A stretch of DNA of 64,000 nucleotides from RDYJ01 sp034931405. Lineage in GTDB: Bacteria; Cyanobacteriota; Cyanobacteriia; Cyanobacteriales; Nostocaceae. The position numbers and the translations under genes were made by a program. The notes beneath the pieces were generated by a model that did no database searches, was not told where the DNA came from, and worked only from the letters and a program-made list of their open reading frames with translations. The stretch lies in the NCBI RefSeq assembly GCF_034931405.1, contig NZ_JAYGHA010000003.1, forward strand, positions 124,001 through 188,000, given 5' to 3'. Shown here one piece after another: positions 1-7,844 of this stretch (positions are counted from its first letter, which is position 1; each line of letters starts with the position of its first letter).

Positions 1-50
1 AAGTGATGAGTTAGTTGCATAGTAGGCGTTTCATCAATCCTACAAATTTA

Positions 51-75
51 AACCCGCCCAAGGGCGGGTTTTTGT
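51..75 (+). terminator. Rho-independent terminator-like hairpin
   Basis: AACCCGCCC, a two-base loop, then GGGCGGGTT runs straight into a T tract (TTTTTG). The strong GC stem plus T run on the plus strand fits an intrinsic terminator for a gene that lies to the left of the window. Confidence 0.7.
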
Positions 76-84
76 TTGGGAAAT

Positions 85-127
85 TGTCAGAATCAGGATT
101 TCCAGGATTAAAGGATGAACAGGATTG
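85..127. repeat. Partial copy of the AGGATTAAAGGAT interspersed repeat
   Basis: GTCAGAATCAGGATTTCCAGGATTAAAGGATGAACAGGAT matches the left half of longer copies at about 10.77, 11.79 and 12.47 kb. The right half of the unit (CATCCTGTACATCCTGATTC) is absent here. Confidence 0.6.
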
Positions 128-188
128 AAACTAGGGTTTTCTCACCTGTTGCCAATTTATTACCAATTACCCATAGGACTTACCTAAA

Positions 189-431
189 CTAAGCTAGGGT
201 TTTTACAGATTTAATTCCCTGGCTGCATTTTTGAATTAATAACCAACGATCAGAATCTTTATCTAATGCTGGCTTGAGACGGAAATTAAACACTTCTTCC
301 CATACATCTATCCCGTACTGATTAACAAAATTAGCTTCTAACATTTTGAATTGTTGCCAGTTGCGATCGCTAATTGCATTCAGCATAGGAACAATAGTAG
401 TGATAGGAACTTGAGTAGCTGTTTCACTCAT
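189..431 (-). CDS. Small hypothetical protein, 80 aa
   Basis: I do not recognise a family. The product (starting MSETATQVPITTIVP) is soluble, with no signal peptide or membrane segment, and has a mixed helical composition with several Trp (NWQQF, VWEEVF, RWLLIQ). The start at 431 is chosen over the farther upstream codon at 446 because the ATG overlaps the stop of the preceding small frame (ATGAGTGA), the typical arrangement of translationally coupled genes. The upstream partner at 424-577 is frameshifted. Two tiny overlapping genes resemble toxin-antitoxin architecture, but nothing in the sequence identifies either as a toxin. Function unknown. Confidence 0.55.
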   Translation of the reverse strand: MSETATQVPITTIVPMLNAISDRNWQQFKMLEANFVNQYGIDVWEEVFNFRLKPALDKDSDRWLLIQKCSQGIKSVKTLA

Positions 432-577
432 TTGGGTAATCCTCAAAAATACATATTATGGACAGGGGTTCATCCTCTGTGTCGATAATCTCGACTAATC
501 GTTTACCTTTGCTTTTAGCAAGTATTTTACAACGCTCTTCGGTTGCGGCCGCTGACCAAAATAATGTATTTACTCAT
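424..577 (-). pseudogene. Frameshifted small gene (about 50 aa) overlapping the next ORF
   Basis: On the minus strand an ATG at 577, preceded by an AGAGGA ribosome site, opens MSKYIILVSGRN and stops after 16 codons. The neighbouring frame continues without a stop as ATEERCKILAKSKGK, then RLVEIIDTEDEPLSIICIF, ending EDYPNE with a TGA that overlaps the ATG of the next gene. Removing one C from the GGCC inside GCGGCCGC (545-552) would restore a continuous 50-aa product. The good ribosome site, the coupled stop-start and the protein-like composition of both halves argue that this was one gene. It may be a real one-base insertion or a sequencing error. Family not recognised. Confidence 0.55.
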
Positions 578-655
578 CTTTTTTATCCTCTTGGTAACTG
601 GGAAACTGAGTCTCACCCTGAAAAATACAGTCAAATTTAAGAATTTTAGATTTTT

Positions 656-764
656 TCTCGTTCCCATACTCTGTATGGGAATGAATTACAGAAGGCTCTG
701 CCTTCTATTAAATCAGAGTCAGAGCCTCTATGATGGCATTCCCAGTCGGAGACTGGGAACGAGA
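656..764. repeat. Compound palindromic repeat (CGTTCCCA...TGGGAACG)
   Basis: The outer arms read CGTTCCCATACTCTGTATGGG at the left and CATTCCCAGTCGGAGACTGGG then AACG at the right. Each arm is itself a hairpin, and a third hairpin (AGAAGGCTCTGCCTTCT) lies between them. The array of three small dyads is non-coding and sits upstream of the secreted-protein gene at 856. It looks like a mobile palindromic repeat. Confidence 0.6.
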
Positions 765-855
765 TATACTTATCAACTGACAACTGACAATTGAAGAAAC
801 TATCCCAGTCAACCCACGTCATCACACCTATCACATATCATTGGGAAAATCATAT

Positions 856-1536
856 ATGAGTAGTCTTATGCGTTGGCAATCTAAAACTGCTGCACTGATG
901 GCAATAGCTATTACTACAGGTGCTGTCACTCCTTTATTTACCTTTACTCCTGCTCAAGCACAATTCAATCTTAATCAATCTCGCACAGTTACTATTCCGG
1001 CAAATGTTACCTTACCTGTTACTTATGAAAAAGAGAAAGTAATTGTTAATCCTGGAGAAAGATTACCCCTAACTTTGAGAATAGCTAACGATATTATCGA
1101 CAGCAACAGAAATGTTTTAATTCCTGCTAGAACTGAAGTTGTGGGAGAGTTAGAACCAGTTAACTTGGATAGTGGTTATTACAATGACAATAAGAAACAA
1201 GGTGTGCGCTTTGTAGCCAGAGAATTAGTGTTTAGTTCTGGAAGACGGCAACAGATTAGTGCTAATTCTCGCACTATCTCTGAAACCGAAAGAATTTCCC
1301 AGGGAACTGATACAGGAAGGGTATTAACAGATGCGGCCATTGGTGCTGGTGCTGCTACTGTGATTTCACTACTGACGGGTAACAAAAAAATTGAAGTTTT
1401 AGAACCTGTTGGTGGTGCTGCTGCTGGTGCTTTAGCCAGTATACTGTTACGAAAAAAACAAGCTGATGTCTTCGTTCTGCGACCAGAGGATGATTTAGAT
1501 ATCACACTTTTGTCCAATTTGGTGCTTTCCCGTTAA
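856..1536 (+). CDS. Secreted conserved protein with VirB10-like C-terminal domain, 226 aa
   Basis: The N-terminus (MRWQSKTAALMAIAITTGAV, ending ALA-like at AQAQ) is a clear signal peptide, so the product is exported. The rest, from about residue 40, contains a domain with the pattern NVLIPARTEVVGELEP followed by RFVARELVFSSGR, then a Gly/Ala-rich hydrophobic hairpin (AAIGAGAATVISLL, GGAAAGALASILL) and a closing strand. The same domain forms the C-terminal half of the next gene (1808-3049), so the two are paralogues. The LIP-x-G/R-T and F-A-x-x-L-V-x-x-x-G pattern is reminiscent of the VirB10/TrbI beta-barrel of secretion systems, but that is an inference from pattern only. The start at 856 is chosen over a TTG at 841; a further ATG lies at 868. 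Confidence 0.75.
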   Translation: MSSLMRWQSKTAALMAIAITTGAVTPLFTFTPAQAQFNLNQSRTVTIPANVTLPVTYEKEKVIVNPGERLPLTLRIANDIIDSNRNVLIPARTEVVGELEPVNLDSGYYNDNKKQGVRFVARELVFSSGRRQQISANSRTISETERISQGTDTGRVLTDAAIGAGAATVISLLTGNKKIEVLEPVGGAAAGALASILLRKKQADVFVLRPEDDLDITLLSNLVLSR

Positions 1537-1586
1537 TAGACTTAACTGAATTGAAGTCGTGACTTTTATTACAAATATTTGTTCTT

Positions 1587-1619
1587 AGATCCCCAACTTC
1601 GGTAAGAGGTAGGGGATTT
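1587..1619. repeat. AGATCCCC-type palindromic repeat, divergent copy
   Basis: AGATCCCCAACTTCGGTAAG followed by AGGTAGGGGATTT is a diverged copy of the palindrome with AGATCCCCGACTTC arms. It lies between the two paralogous secreted-protein genes. Confidence 0.6.
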
Positions 1620-1807
1620 ATTACTTTAGAAGTAGGGTATCTATTGCTTCATAAGCTTAAACTGTTCTTGAACTGGAGAAAGAAGACTACAGGTGAAACT
1701 ATATACAAAATATAAAAAACATAGGAACTGTTTAATGTCAAAATTGTCTAGGTAGTTAACAGAGTAGTTAACAAAAAGAACAAATAATTTTTACAGGAGT
1801 AAAATCA

Positions 1808-3049
1808 ATGTTTACTTTAAATCGCTTGCAATCAAAAACAGCCCTATTTATGGCTTTAAGTGTCACAGTCGGTACTGTAGCACCTTTAATGACATCTGCG
1901 CCAACCTTAGCACAAACGGGTTTTTCTGATGTTTCATCTAACTACTGGGCATCACAATTTATTCAACAATTATCACAACGGGGTGTAATAGCGGGATTTC
2001 CTGATGGTACATTTCGTCCAGAAGAACCGGTGACACGCGCTCAGTTTGCCGCGATGATTAACAAAGCTTTTAGTAAATCTGCACAACGGCAACCAATCAA
2101 TTTTAACGACGTACCCAGTAATTATTGGGCATTCAGCGCCATTAGACAAGCTTACACCATTGGGTTTTTATCGGGATATCCTGGTAATGTTTTTAGACCG
2201 AATCAAGCTATTCCCCGTGAACAGGTTTTAGTTTCTTTGGCTAACGGTTTGGAATATGCTGCTATGAGTAATACTGAAAGCACTCTCCAATATTACAACG
2301 ATTCTGGCAGTATCTCCGGCTATGCCCGTAGTCCCATAGCTGCGGCTACTGAGAGAAGAATTGTAGTTAACTATCCGAATGTTAGGTTTCTCAATCCCAG
2401 TGTTACTGCTACTAGAGCGCAGGTAGCGGCTTTTATTTACCAAGCTTTGGTGAGTTCTAATCAAGCTGCTGCAATTAATTCACCTTATATTGTGGCTCTG
2501 CAAACTACTCCACCACCAGTTACAACTGTAACTATTCCCCAAGGAACTATGATTCCTGTGAAGTATGAAAAGGCAGAAAAAATTCTGGTGACAAAAGATG
2601 AAACTGCACCTTTAATTTTGACAACATCACAAAATGTGATTACCCAAGATGGTACAGTGGTTATTCCTGCTGGTAGTCAAGTGATTGGTAATCTCAGACC
2701 GGCTACAAATGGTTCTCAATTTGTGGCTGAAAAATTAGTTTTAACCAATGGGCAAGAATATAATATTAGTGCTACTTCTGGTGTGATTACTAAAGTTGAG
2801 ACTGTGAGAAAAGGGACTAGCACTAGTTCAATTATCAGAAATACTGTTTTGGGTGCAGCGGCAGCGGCAGCGGTATCTGCGGTGACAGGCGATCGCGCTA
2901 TTGCGACAGAAGAAGTTCTGGGAGGTGCTGGTATTGGGGCGCTGATTGGTCTTTTCTTTGGTAGAAATAGTGTTGATTTAATTGCCATTGAACCTAACAC
3001 AGATTTAGAAATGACAATCAATCAAAACCTGTTAATTTCTCTGCAATAG
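1808..3049 (+). CDS. S-layer homology (SLH) domain secreted protein, 413 aa
   Basis: A signal peptide (residues 1-35, ending LAQT) is followed by SLH repeats. The first is at about 39-88 (FSDVSSNYWASQFI, GFPDGTFRPEEPVTRAQFAA) and the second at about 98-148 (FNDVPSNYWAFSAI, GYPGNVFRPNQAIPREQ). A weaker third lies at about 160-215 (VTATRAQVAAFIYQAL). SLH domains bind cell-wall polymers, so the protein is expected in the cell envelope. Residues from about 240 to the end repeat the domain of the preceding gene (VIPAGSQVIGNLRP, FVAEKLVLTNGQ, then a Gly/Ala hydrophobic hairpin). AGGAG lies about ten bases before the ATG. SLH plus a VirB10-like barrel domain suggests an envelope-spanning or anchoring role. 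Function not known. Confidence 0.85.
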   Translation: MFTLNRLQSKTALFMALSVTVGTVAPLMTSAPTLAQTGFSDVSSNYWASQFIQQLSQRGVIAGFPDGTFRPEEPVTRAQFAAMINKAFSKSAQRQPINFNDVPSNYWAFSAIRQAYTIGFLSGYPGNVFRPNQAIPREQVLVSLANGLEYAAMSNTESTLQYYNDSGSISGYARSPIAAATERRIVVNYPNVRFLNPSVTATRAQVAAFIYQALVSSNQAAAINSPYIVALQTTPPPVTTVTIPQGTMIPVKYEKAEKILVTKDETAPLILTTSQNVITQDGTVVIPAGSQVIGNLRPATNGSQFVAEKLVLTNGQEYNISATSGVITKVETVRKGTSTSSIIRNTVLGAAAAAAVSAVTGDRAIATEEVLGGAGIGALIGLFFGRNSVDLIAIEPNTDLEMTINQNLLISLQ

Positions 3050-3050
3050 T

Positions 3051-3078
3051 GATTGGGGATTGGGGACTGGGGATTGGG
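3051..3078. repeat. Short tandem repeat (GGGGATT/GGGGACT heptamers)
   Basis: GATTGGGGATTGGGGACTGGGGATTGGG is a run of degenerate heptamers starting one base after the stop codon of the SLH gene. The same heptamer array recurs at 16771-16836. Such STRR arrays are established features of heterocystous cyanobacteria. Confidence 0.75.
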
Positions 3079-3101
3079 TAAGAGTTTTTCCCCATTACCA
3101 G

Positions 3102-4481
3102 TTACTCTTGAACTTCAGGCAACCAAATAATAAAAGTAGTTCCTGTGGGATTTAGATCCCCGACTTCTTGGAGAAGTCGGGGATCTTGTTGTTGAGATGC
3201 AGGGCTGAAGACTTCTATTTCTCCCTGCATTTGTGCTATCAATTGTTTAGCGATCGCAATTCCCAAACCTGTACCGGGGATTTCTGTTTGTGCTTGTACA
3301 CCACGGTAATGTCTTTCTCCCAAATGTTCTAAATCTTCCGCTGGAATACCAGGACCTGTATCACTAATAGCAATGCCTTGAAAATTAGCTTTTTTCTGCC
3401 CTGCTTGAATCCAAATTTTCCCACCGGCCGGAGTATATTTTAAAGCATTATCAATAATATTACTCAAAACTTCTGTTAATGCTTTCATATTAGCTCTTGC
3501 CAATGGTAAGTTTTCAGGAATATCTGCGATTAATTGCAGATTACGTTCTTGGGCAATAGCTTGAGCAGATATTAATAATGGTACTAATAAATCTGTTAAG
3601 TCGCAATCAGCAACATTTTCCCCTGTTCCTGGCAATAATAGCAGTGGTTTGGCTGCTTTCTGCACAGATGCTTCGACAATCACCGGAGATTCTGGTAAGG
3701 GAATGGGTGTTAAATCTGCATCTGTTAAATCTATAACTTGATCAAACTGTTGTAATAATTCTTTGAGGCGATCGCTCTCCCGCACTATACTAGTCGCTAC
3801 ACTTTGATTAGGATCGGTTGGTCGCAATCGCTTCAACAGCAGTTTACCAAAAGTACGAATAGCCGTCAAAGGGTTACGAAACTGGTGCAAAAGATTATCG
3901 AGTAAATCCCGTTGTTGTTCTTGAAAAATTTGCTGTTGATGTAGCTGCTGCTGTAACCAAGCCCGACGCTGATCTAAAATACAAGCGATCGCTAGAGTTT
4001 TAGCTATGCGCTGAATTTCGCTCTCTTCTGATTCGTTCCAGGTTCTATCTTCCCTTCCTGTCACCAATAACCCCATCATTAAACCTTCATAAATCAGAGG
4101 TAAAACAATTTGATTCCCACTGAAGATATATTCATCTTCTAAATTGGGTTGGGTTGTGGTATTTTTGTTTCCAGACTCCTGAGATGGAGAAGCAGATGTT
4201 GATCCTGCTGTCAATAACTTTCCCCGTTGATCTGGCAGAGCCAAAATATGACCAAATTTGATTTGTTTGTTGACTGTACCCTGATTTAACTGCTCTCCAT
4301 GCTTTAATCTTGCCGTTTCTGGGTAAACCACCACAGGAATCAATTGCGCCTCACCTGTGGGGCTGTCTACTAATTCTTGCGTTAAATAAACAACACTCAA
4401 AGACGCTCCCAGTCCTTGAGTTAACAGCGATATTTGCTCTCGACACAGAGCAATAAAATCAGAACTGGCAGACATTAACAT
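3102..4481 (-). CDS. GAF-domain sensor histidine kinase, 459 aa
   Basis: Residues 1-170 form a GAF-like sensor region with no membrane segment, so the kinase is cytosolic. The H-box is HQFRNPLTAIRTF at about residue 196; the residue after the phospho-acceptor His is Gln where Glu is usual. A HATPase_c domain follows (N-box EVLSNIIDNALKYTP, G1 ISDTGPGIP, G2 GTGLGIAIAKQL). No response regulator is adjacent, so the partner is encoded elsewhere. Near the C-terminus the gene contains a palindromic repeat (3154-3186) translated as roughly QDPRLLQEVGDLNP between the SPASQQ and PTGTTFIIWLPE segments, an insertion into the variable loop before the last ATPase strand. ATG codons at 4481 and 4475 are both possible starts. 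Confidence 0.88.
   Translation of the reverse strand: MLMSASSDFIALCREQISLLTQGLGASLSVVYLTQELVDSPTGEAQLIPVVVYPETARLKHGEQLNQGTVNKQIKFGHILALPDQRGKLLTAGSTSASPSQESGNKNTTTQPNLEDEYIFSGNQIVLPLIYEGLMMGLLVTGREDRTWNESEESEIQRIAKTLAIACILDQRRAWLQQQLHQQQIFQEQQRDLLDNLLHQFRNPLTAIRTFGKLLLKRLRPTDPNQSVATSIVRESDRLKELLQQFDQVIDLTDADLTPIPLPESPVIVEASVQKAAKPLLLLPGTGENVADCDLTDLLVPLLISAQAIAQERNLQLIADIPENLPLARANMKALTEVLSNIIDNALKYTPAGGKIWIQAGQKKANFQGIAISDTGPGIPAEDLEHLGERHYRGVQAQTEIPGTGLGIAIAKQLIAQMQGEIEVFSPASQQQDPRLLQEVGDLNPTGTTFIIWLPEVQE
3154..3186. repeat. Perfect palindrome (AGATCCCC family) inside the kinase gene
   Basis: AGATCCCCGACTTCT, a TGG loop and AGAAGTCGGGGATCT form a perfect 15-base-arm inverted repeat in the 3' part of the histidine kinase reading frame. 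It is the cleanest copy of a family also seen at about 1.59, 35.25, 46.56, 48.88, 50.39 and 53.60 kb. Confidence 0.9.
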
Positions 4482-4778
4482 TTTTTAGCTCTTGCTCAGG
4501 ATTGTGGATTAGCAGGGAAGCCCTAACAGGGAATAGAGAATAGAAGACATTATTCTAGCTTTTTAATCAAAGAAATAATCATAAGACTGTTATTTGATTT
4601 TTTAGTTTTTTAAATATACGTAGGTAGGATTATGCCTGACAAAATTCTTCTCTGGTCAGCATGATTAGCCCGATAATATTGATTATACAGGGGTTTGCCA
4701 AAACTGAATGCTGACTACTTGCTGTCCAAAAATACGGAATTAGGGCATTAGTCTGAAATGCTGATTCAAGCTAGTGAA
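4482..4778. other. Intergenic region without recognisable gene
   Basis: This AT-rich stretch lies between the start of the histidine kinase and the decayed TnpB element. The right part (about 4740-4800), with TAGTGAACTACCGACACTGA and GTGGGCTTCCTGCCCA, resembles the terminal hairpin region of an IS200/IS605-type element and is probably the right end of that remnant. I see no gene here. Confidence 0.4.
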
Positions 4779-5378
4779 CTACCGACACTGACCTGACGGT
4801 ACAGTGTGGGCTTCCTGCCCAACAGAAAGCACAGTAGTAGATTTCTTGCGTCCTCTATTACTGCGACTTACTTCTGGGCGACAGGCTTTATCCCCCGTTC
4901 CAGAGGTCATAATTCGTAGTCCCTCATTTCTGAGGTTTATCGCTGCATTAATATCTCTGTCATGTTTGGTCTGGCACTTCTTACAAGTCCAAAATCTTAT
5001 ATCCAGTGGCAAACTTCCCACTTGATTAAGGCATACATGACAAGTTTTTGATGACGGGAAAAATCTATCAACTTCTTGATAAATCTTACCTTCGTTTTCT
5101 GCCTTGTATTTTAGCATGGTACAAAATATTCCCCAGCCAACTTGTTGAATAGATTTAGCCAGACAGTGATTTTGCATCATGCCTTTAACATTAAGATTTT
5201 CCACCACAATAACTTGGTTTTCGTTAACTATCCTACGAGATAGTTTATGGAGAAAATCTTCTCTACAATTAGTTATCTTTCTATGGACTCTAGCAACTTT
5301 CTTTCTAGCTTTATTTCGGTTGTGTGAATTGCCTCCATGTTTTTCTCCCTCGCTGTCGCTTTGGTCGAAAAACCGTCG
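4779..5378 (-). pseudogene. tnpB: Truncated TnpB (IS200/IS605 family), C-terminal part only
   Basis: The open frame runs from about 5378, well upstream of the first ATG (5207), and reads NRNKARKKVARVHRKI, VIVVENLNVKGMM, FFPSSKTCHVC, CKKCQTKHDRDINAAINL. This is the second half of a TnpB nuclease: the RuvC-II Glu (ENLN), the four-Cys zinc ribbon (CHVC, CKKC) and the RuvC-III Asp (DRDINAA) are intact. The RuvC-I half and the N-terminal domain are missing, since an in-frame TAA (5379-5381) ends the match. The fragment therefore cannot make an active nuclease. The tail (SRSNRGRKKSTTVLSVGQEA) is typical of cyanobacterial copies. No tnpA is present. Confidence 0.85.
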
Positions 5379-5385
5379 TTAATTC

Positions 5386-5500
5386 ACGCGCCATTCATGA
5401 GGACACTTGCGTGGGCGGCTCTGCCGACTTGAGCAAAGTGTCCGTCCCACGCTGCCCTTCGGGTCAGTCGTGGGGCTTCTGTCGGTTAAGCTAATTTTGT
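5386..5500. mobile_element. IS-end-like sequence beside the TnpB remnant
   Basis: The stretch is GC-richer than its surroundings and holds short dyads (GGGCGGCTCTGCCGAC, GTCCCACGCTGCCCTTCGGG, GTCGTGGGGCTTC) of the kind found at ends of IS200/IS605 elements. It lies directly against the truncated TnpB, so the region is probably an internal deletion derivative or the junction of two decayed elements. From 5500 to the next gene (5704) I see only AT-rich promoter-like DNA. Confidence 0.4.
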
Positions 5501-5703
5501 TGACTATTTCCAATTTTCTAGTTATTTATACTGTACTGAATTTGCTATCTGGCTACTGATAATTTCTCTAAAGTGCAAATAGATGACTTTAGTTGTATCA
5601 AAAGGTTAAAACCCATTGATTTTTTCAAGTAGAACTTATATAATTACGACGGGTTTTGTAGCTATGACTACAATCTTATAGCTTGAAAGAGGAGGACAAT
5701 AGG

Positions 5704-6021
5704 TTGGCAAGGAGACGTAAACGGAAAAGTCGTCGTCGTCAAGAAGGACGACGGATTTTAGAACACGTGCCTCAATACAGCATCGAAAGTGGCGAAGATA
5801 AACCTGTGACAGCAGCGAGAAAATTCATTCAAGCTGAAGGTATCTTGCCTCCTGCATTGCTACTTGTAAAACGGAATGAACATACAACAGACCGTTATTT
5901 CTGGGCGGAAAAAGGTCTGTTTGGCGCTCAATACGTAGAAGAAAATCATTTCTTGTTTCCCAGTCTGAGAGTGTTAGAACCTCCTGCTGCTCAAGAATTA
6001 GTGGCTGTGGCTAGTCGTTAA
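5704..6021 (+). CDS. DUF3155 domain protein, 105 aa
   Basis: The product starts with a very basic patch (ARRRKRKSRRRQEGRR) and continues LEHVPQYSIESGEDKPVTAA, then KFIQAEGILPPALLLVKRNE, YFWAEKGLFGAQYVEENHFL and RVLEPPA. I recognise this as the small cyanobacteria-specific DUF3155 family; its function is unknown, and the basic N-terminus suggests nucleic acid or ribosome contact. A TTG start at 5704 is chosen because GAGGAGG lies about eight bases upstream; the earlier TTG at 5683 lies in front of that ribosome site. The gene stands alone. Confidence 0.8.
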   Translation: MARRRKRKSRRRQEGRRILEHVPQYSIESGEDKPVTAARKFIQAEGILPPALLLVKRNEHTTDRYFWAEKGLFGAQYVEENHFLFPSLRVLEPPAAQELVAVASR

Positions 6022-6534
6022 CATCTAAAATTGTGATTTTTTACGGATTGAATGTGACTTCTTACTTCTGACTCTGACATTAATTAACTGGCAAAATTAA
6101 GCAGTTTATGCAAAAATTTAAATTTTTTTAAGTTTGTAGCTGAACCGCCAGTAGAGCTTACCCAAATTAGAGCATCAACTATTTTGCTGTAAAAGGCTGC
6201 AATGGTTTGATATCTAGTCTGCTCATATAGCAGGGAGTAGCAACAAAATCAAGCACATAAAAAAAGCGTATTGCTTCGACCACTCTGGCTTAAACTGCCA
6301 AATTTTTCTGTCAGCGGATTTAAATAATGCCGATGACAGAAATAGTCAGCAAAACTGCCAACATTAGATTTGTTTTGCCTCCTCCCTACTGTTCCTTTCC
6401 TCAAAAGTCATACCTAATTATCTGTGAATTTGCGCTCAACAAAGCTTATTTTCATCCAGAAAAGGTATTCAGTCAGAAGTTTGTATTTAATCATCAGGAC
6501 GTGATTCCTTGAACGTTGGATTAACACCCAAAGT
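6022..6534. other. Intergenic region, 513 bases, nothing recognised
   Basis: Between the DUF3155 gene and the convergent CCB gene I find no conserved small frame, tRNA or clear terminator. A 61-codon frame at 6327-6512 lacks a ribosome site and has no protein-like pattern. Confidence 0.4.
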
Positions 6535-7065
6535 TCAATCAACCATCTTTAACTGTAGCGCCCTCTGTAACTCAGCGAGTTCATCTCGATGGGCAATAAC
6601 AGTAATTATACTTGAGAAGTGTTGTTCATTTTGAATTGCTTCCATTTTGAGTGACACTTTCTCAATTCTTCCAGCTTTTTGCCAATAAAATATACCACTC
6701 AAGGGTGATAAAAGAACTAAAGCCAGCAAAAATGGACTTTGACTAGAAATAAGCTGAGATAAAACCAGAGATAGACAAGCAAAACCAACAGCTGCTAAAA
6801 CAGTCAAAAAGATAGCTAGAAACCAGCTAGGTCTGACAAAACCTTCAAAGATGACTTGATTCTGTTCTTGATCTACAGATGTAACGCGGTAAGATCGGGA
6901 GCGAAAATAATCTTTTAGTTGGGTCATTAAACTAGCTTCATCTTGCTCAGATACTAATTTCGCTTTTTCTATGCGGTCTTTAGTAGAAGCGCGAATAAAG
7001 AAAAACAAACCAACTGATAACAACAATGTTAGCAGGAAAGTAGATGGCACTATAGCAGTATCCAT
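6535..7065 (-). CDS. Cofactor assembly of complex C subunit B (CCB2/CCB4 type), 176 aa
   Basis: An N-terminal membrane helix (about residues 8-25, TFLLTLLLSVGLFFFIRAS) is followed by a soluble stretch (YRVTSVDQEQNQVIFEGFVR). Two more hydrophobic helices follow (about 95-140, FLAIFLTVLAAVGFACLSLV and FLLALVLLSPLSGIFYW), then a soluble C-terminus ending HRDELAELQRAL. I recognise the sequence as the cyanobacterial CCB2/CCB4 family, whose plastid members act in covalent haem ci attachment to cytochrome b6. Its role here is by analogy. It stands divergent from the DUF3611 gene. Confidence 0.75.
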   Translation of the reverse strand: MDTAIVPSTFLLTLLLSVGLFFFIRASTKDRIEKAKLVSEQDEASLMTQLKDYFRSRSYRVTSVDQEQNQVIFEGFVRPSWFLAIFLTVLAAVGFACLSLVLSQLISSQSPFLLALVLLSPLSGIFYWQKAGRIEKVSLKMEAIQNEQHFSSIITVIAHRDELAELQRALQLKMVD

Positions 7066-7130
7066 AATGAATTGTTATTTTTTGACTTGATCTGACTTAT
7101 TCATTATCAATTATTCTGGAAGTGAAGGGA

Positions 7131-7155
7131 ACAGGTGACAGGTGACAGGTGACAG
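7131..7155. repeat. Tandem heptamer array (ACAGGTG)n
   Basis: Three copies of ACAGGTG followed by a partial unit form a short tandem array between the divergent CCB and DUF3611 genes. Degenerate ATTACCA-type units follow at about 7170-7195. Confidence 0.8.
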
Positions 7156-7218
7156 TATAAATTGAGTAATTACCCATTACCAATTACCAATTAGCCAATA
7201 TATTTAATTTTTAGTTTT

Positions 7219-7788
7219 ATGACGCAAAATTTTGAAACCCCATCCTCTAATCTTCGGGTAATTGCCCAAAATTTTCGCCTAGCTGGTTGGATTAGTTTCT
7301 GGATTCAACTGGTTCTAGGCGTAATCTCTGGGATAATAGTTTTATTATTTGCCATATTTAGTCAAAGAGCCGGTAGTCCCAACAACAATCCTGGAACTGG
7401 ATTTGGTGTATTTCTGGCTATTTGTGGGCTAGTTGTTTTAGGTGTGGGAATGTACTTAGCCTATCGTTACACCAGAATTGGTAAACAACTGGAATCCTCC
7501 AATCCTACCAATCGTCCCCGTAAACTAGAAAGCGTGCAAATATTAAGATTGGGACTATGGGTGAATTTGGGAGGAATACTAGTAACGCTGTTGGGAGCGC
7601 AGGCCATTGTTGGTACACTCGTAGCTAGGTCTATATCTCCACAAGCCGCAACAACCCAACTTTTTGACCCCACTCGGATTATTAGCGGTTTAGATATGCT
7701 AGTAGTTCAGGCTAATACAAATACTATTTCAGCGCATTTTGCAGGGCTTGTAGCTTCACTGTTTCTGCTAAATCGCATTACCAAGTGA
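7219..7788 (+). CDS. DUF3611 family membrane protein, 189 aa
   Basis: Four hydrophobic segments are visible: about 25-48 (WISFWIQLVLGVISGIIVLL), 62-84 (GVFLAICGLVVLGVGMYLAY), 110-135 and 165-186 (AHFAGLVASLFLLNRI). The pattern fits the DUF3611 family found in cyanobacteria and plastids, of unknown function. There is no Shine-Dalgarno in front of the ATG. The next gene, serS, starts 57 bases downstream on the same strand, so read-through is possible. Confidence 0.8.
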   Translation: MTQNFETPSSNLRVIAQNFRLAGWISFWIQLVLGVISGIIVLLFAIFSQRAGSPNNNPGTGFGVFLAICGLVVLGVGMYLAYRYTRIGKQLESSNPTNRPRKLESVQILRLGLWVNLGGILVTLLGAQAIVGTLVARSISPQAATTQLFDPTRIISGLDMLVVQANTNTISAHFAGLVASLFLLNRITK

Positions 7789-7844
7789 TAATTGCGTGAA
7801 GAAATGATATAACAACTTAGAACCCGACCAAGAACAAGCAAAAA

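Noticed and set aside
458..834. Short frames on both strands at 458-640, 543-794 and 646-834
   Set aside because: They are shadows of the frameshifted minus-strand gene and of the palindromic repeat at 656-764; none has a ribosome site.
3051..3078. CRISPR-like direct repeats
   Set aside because: Here and at 16771, 30267, 53979 and 56368 the units are contiguous 7-8-mers without spacers, so these are STRR arrays and no CRISPR array is present.
6327..6512. 61-codon plus-strand frame
   Set aside because: No ribosome site and no protein-like pattern; treated as intergenic.
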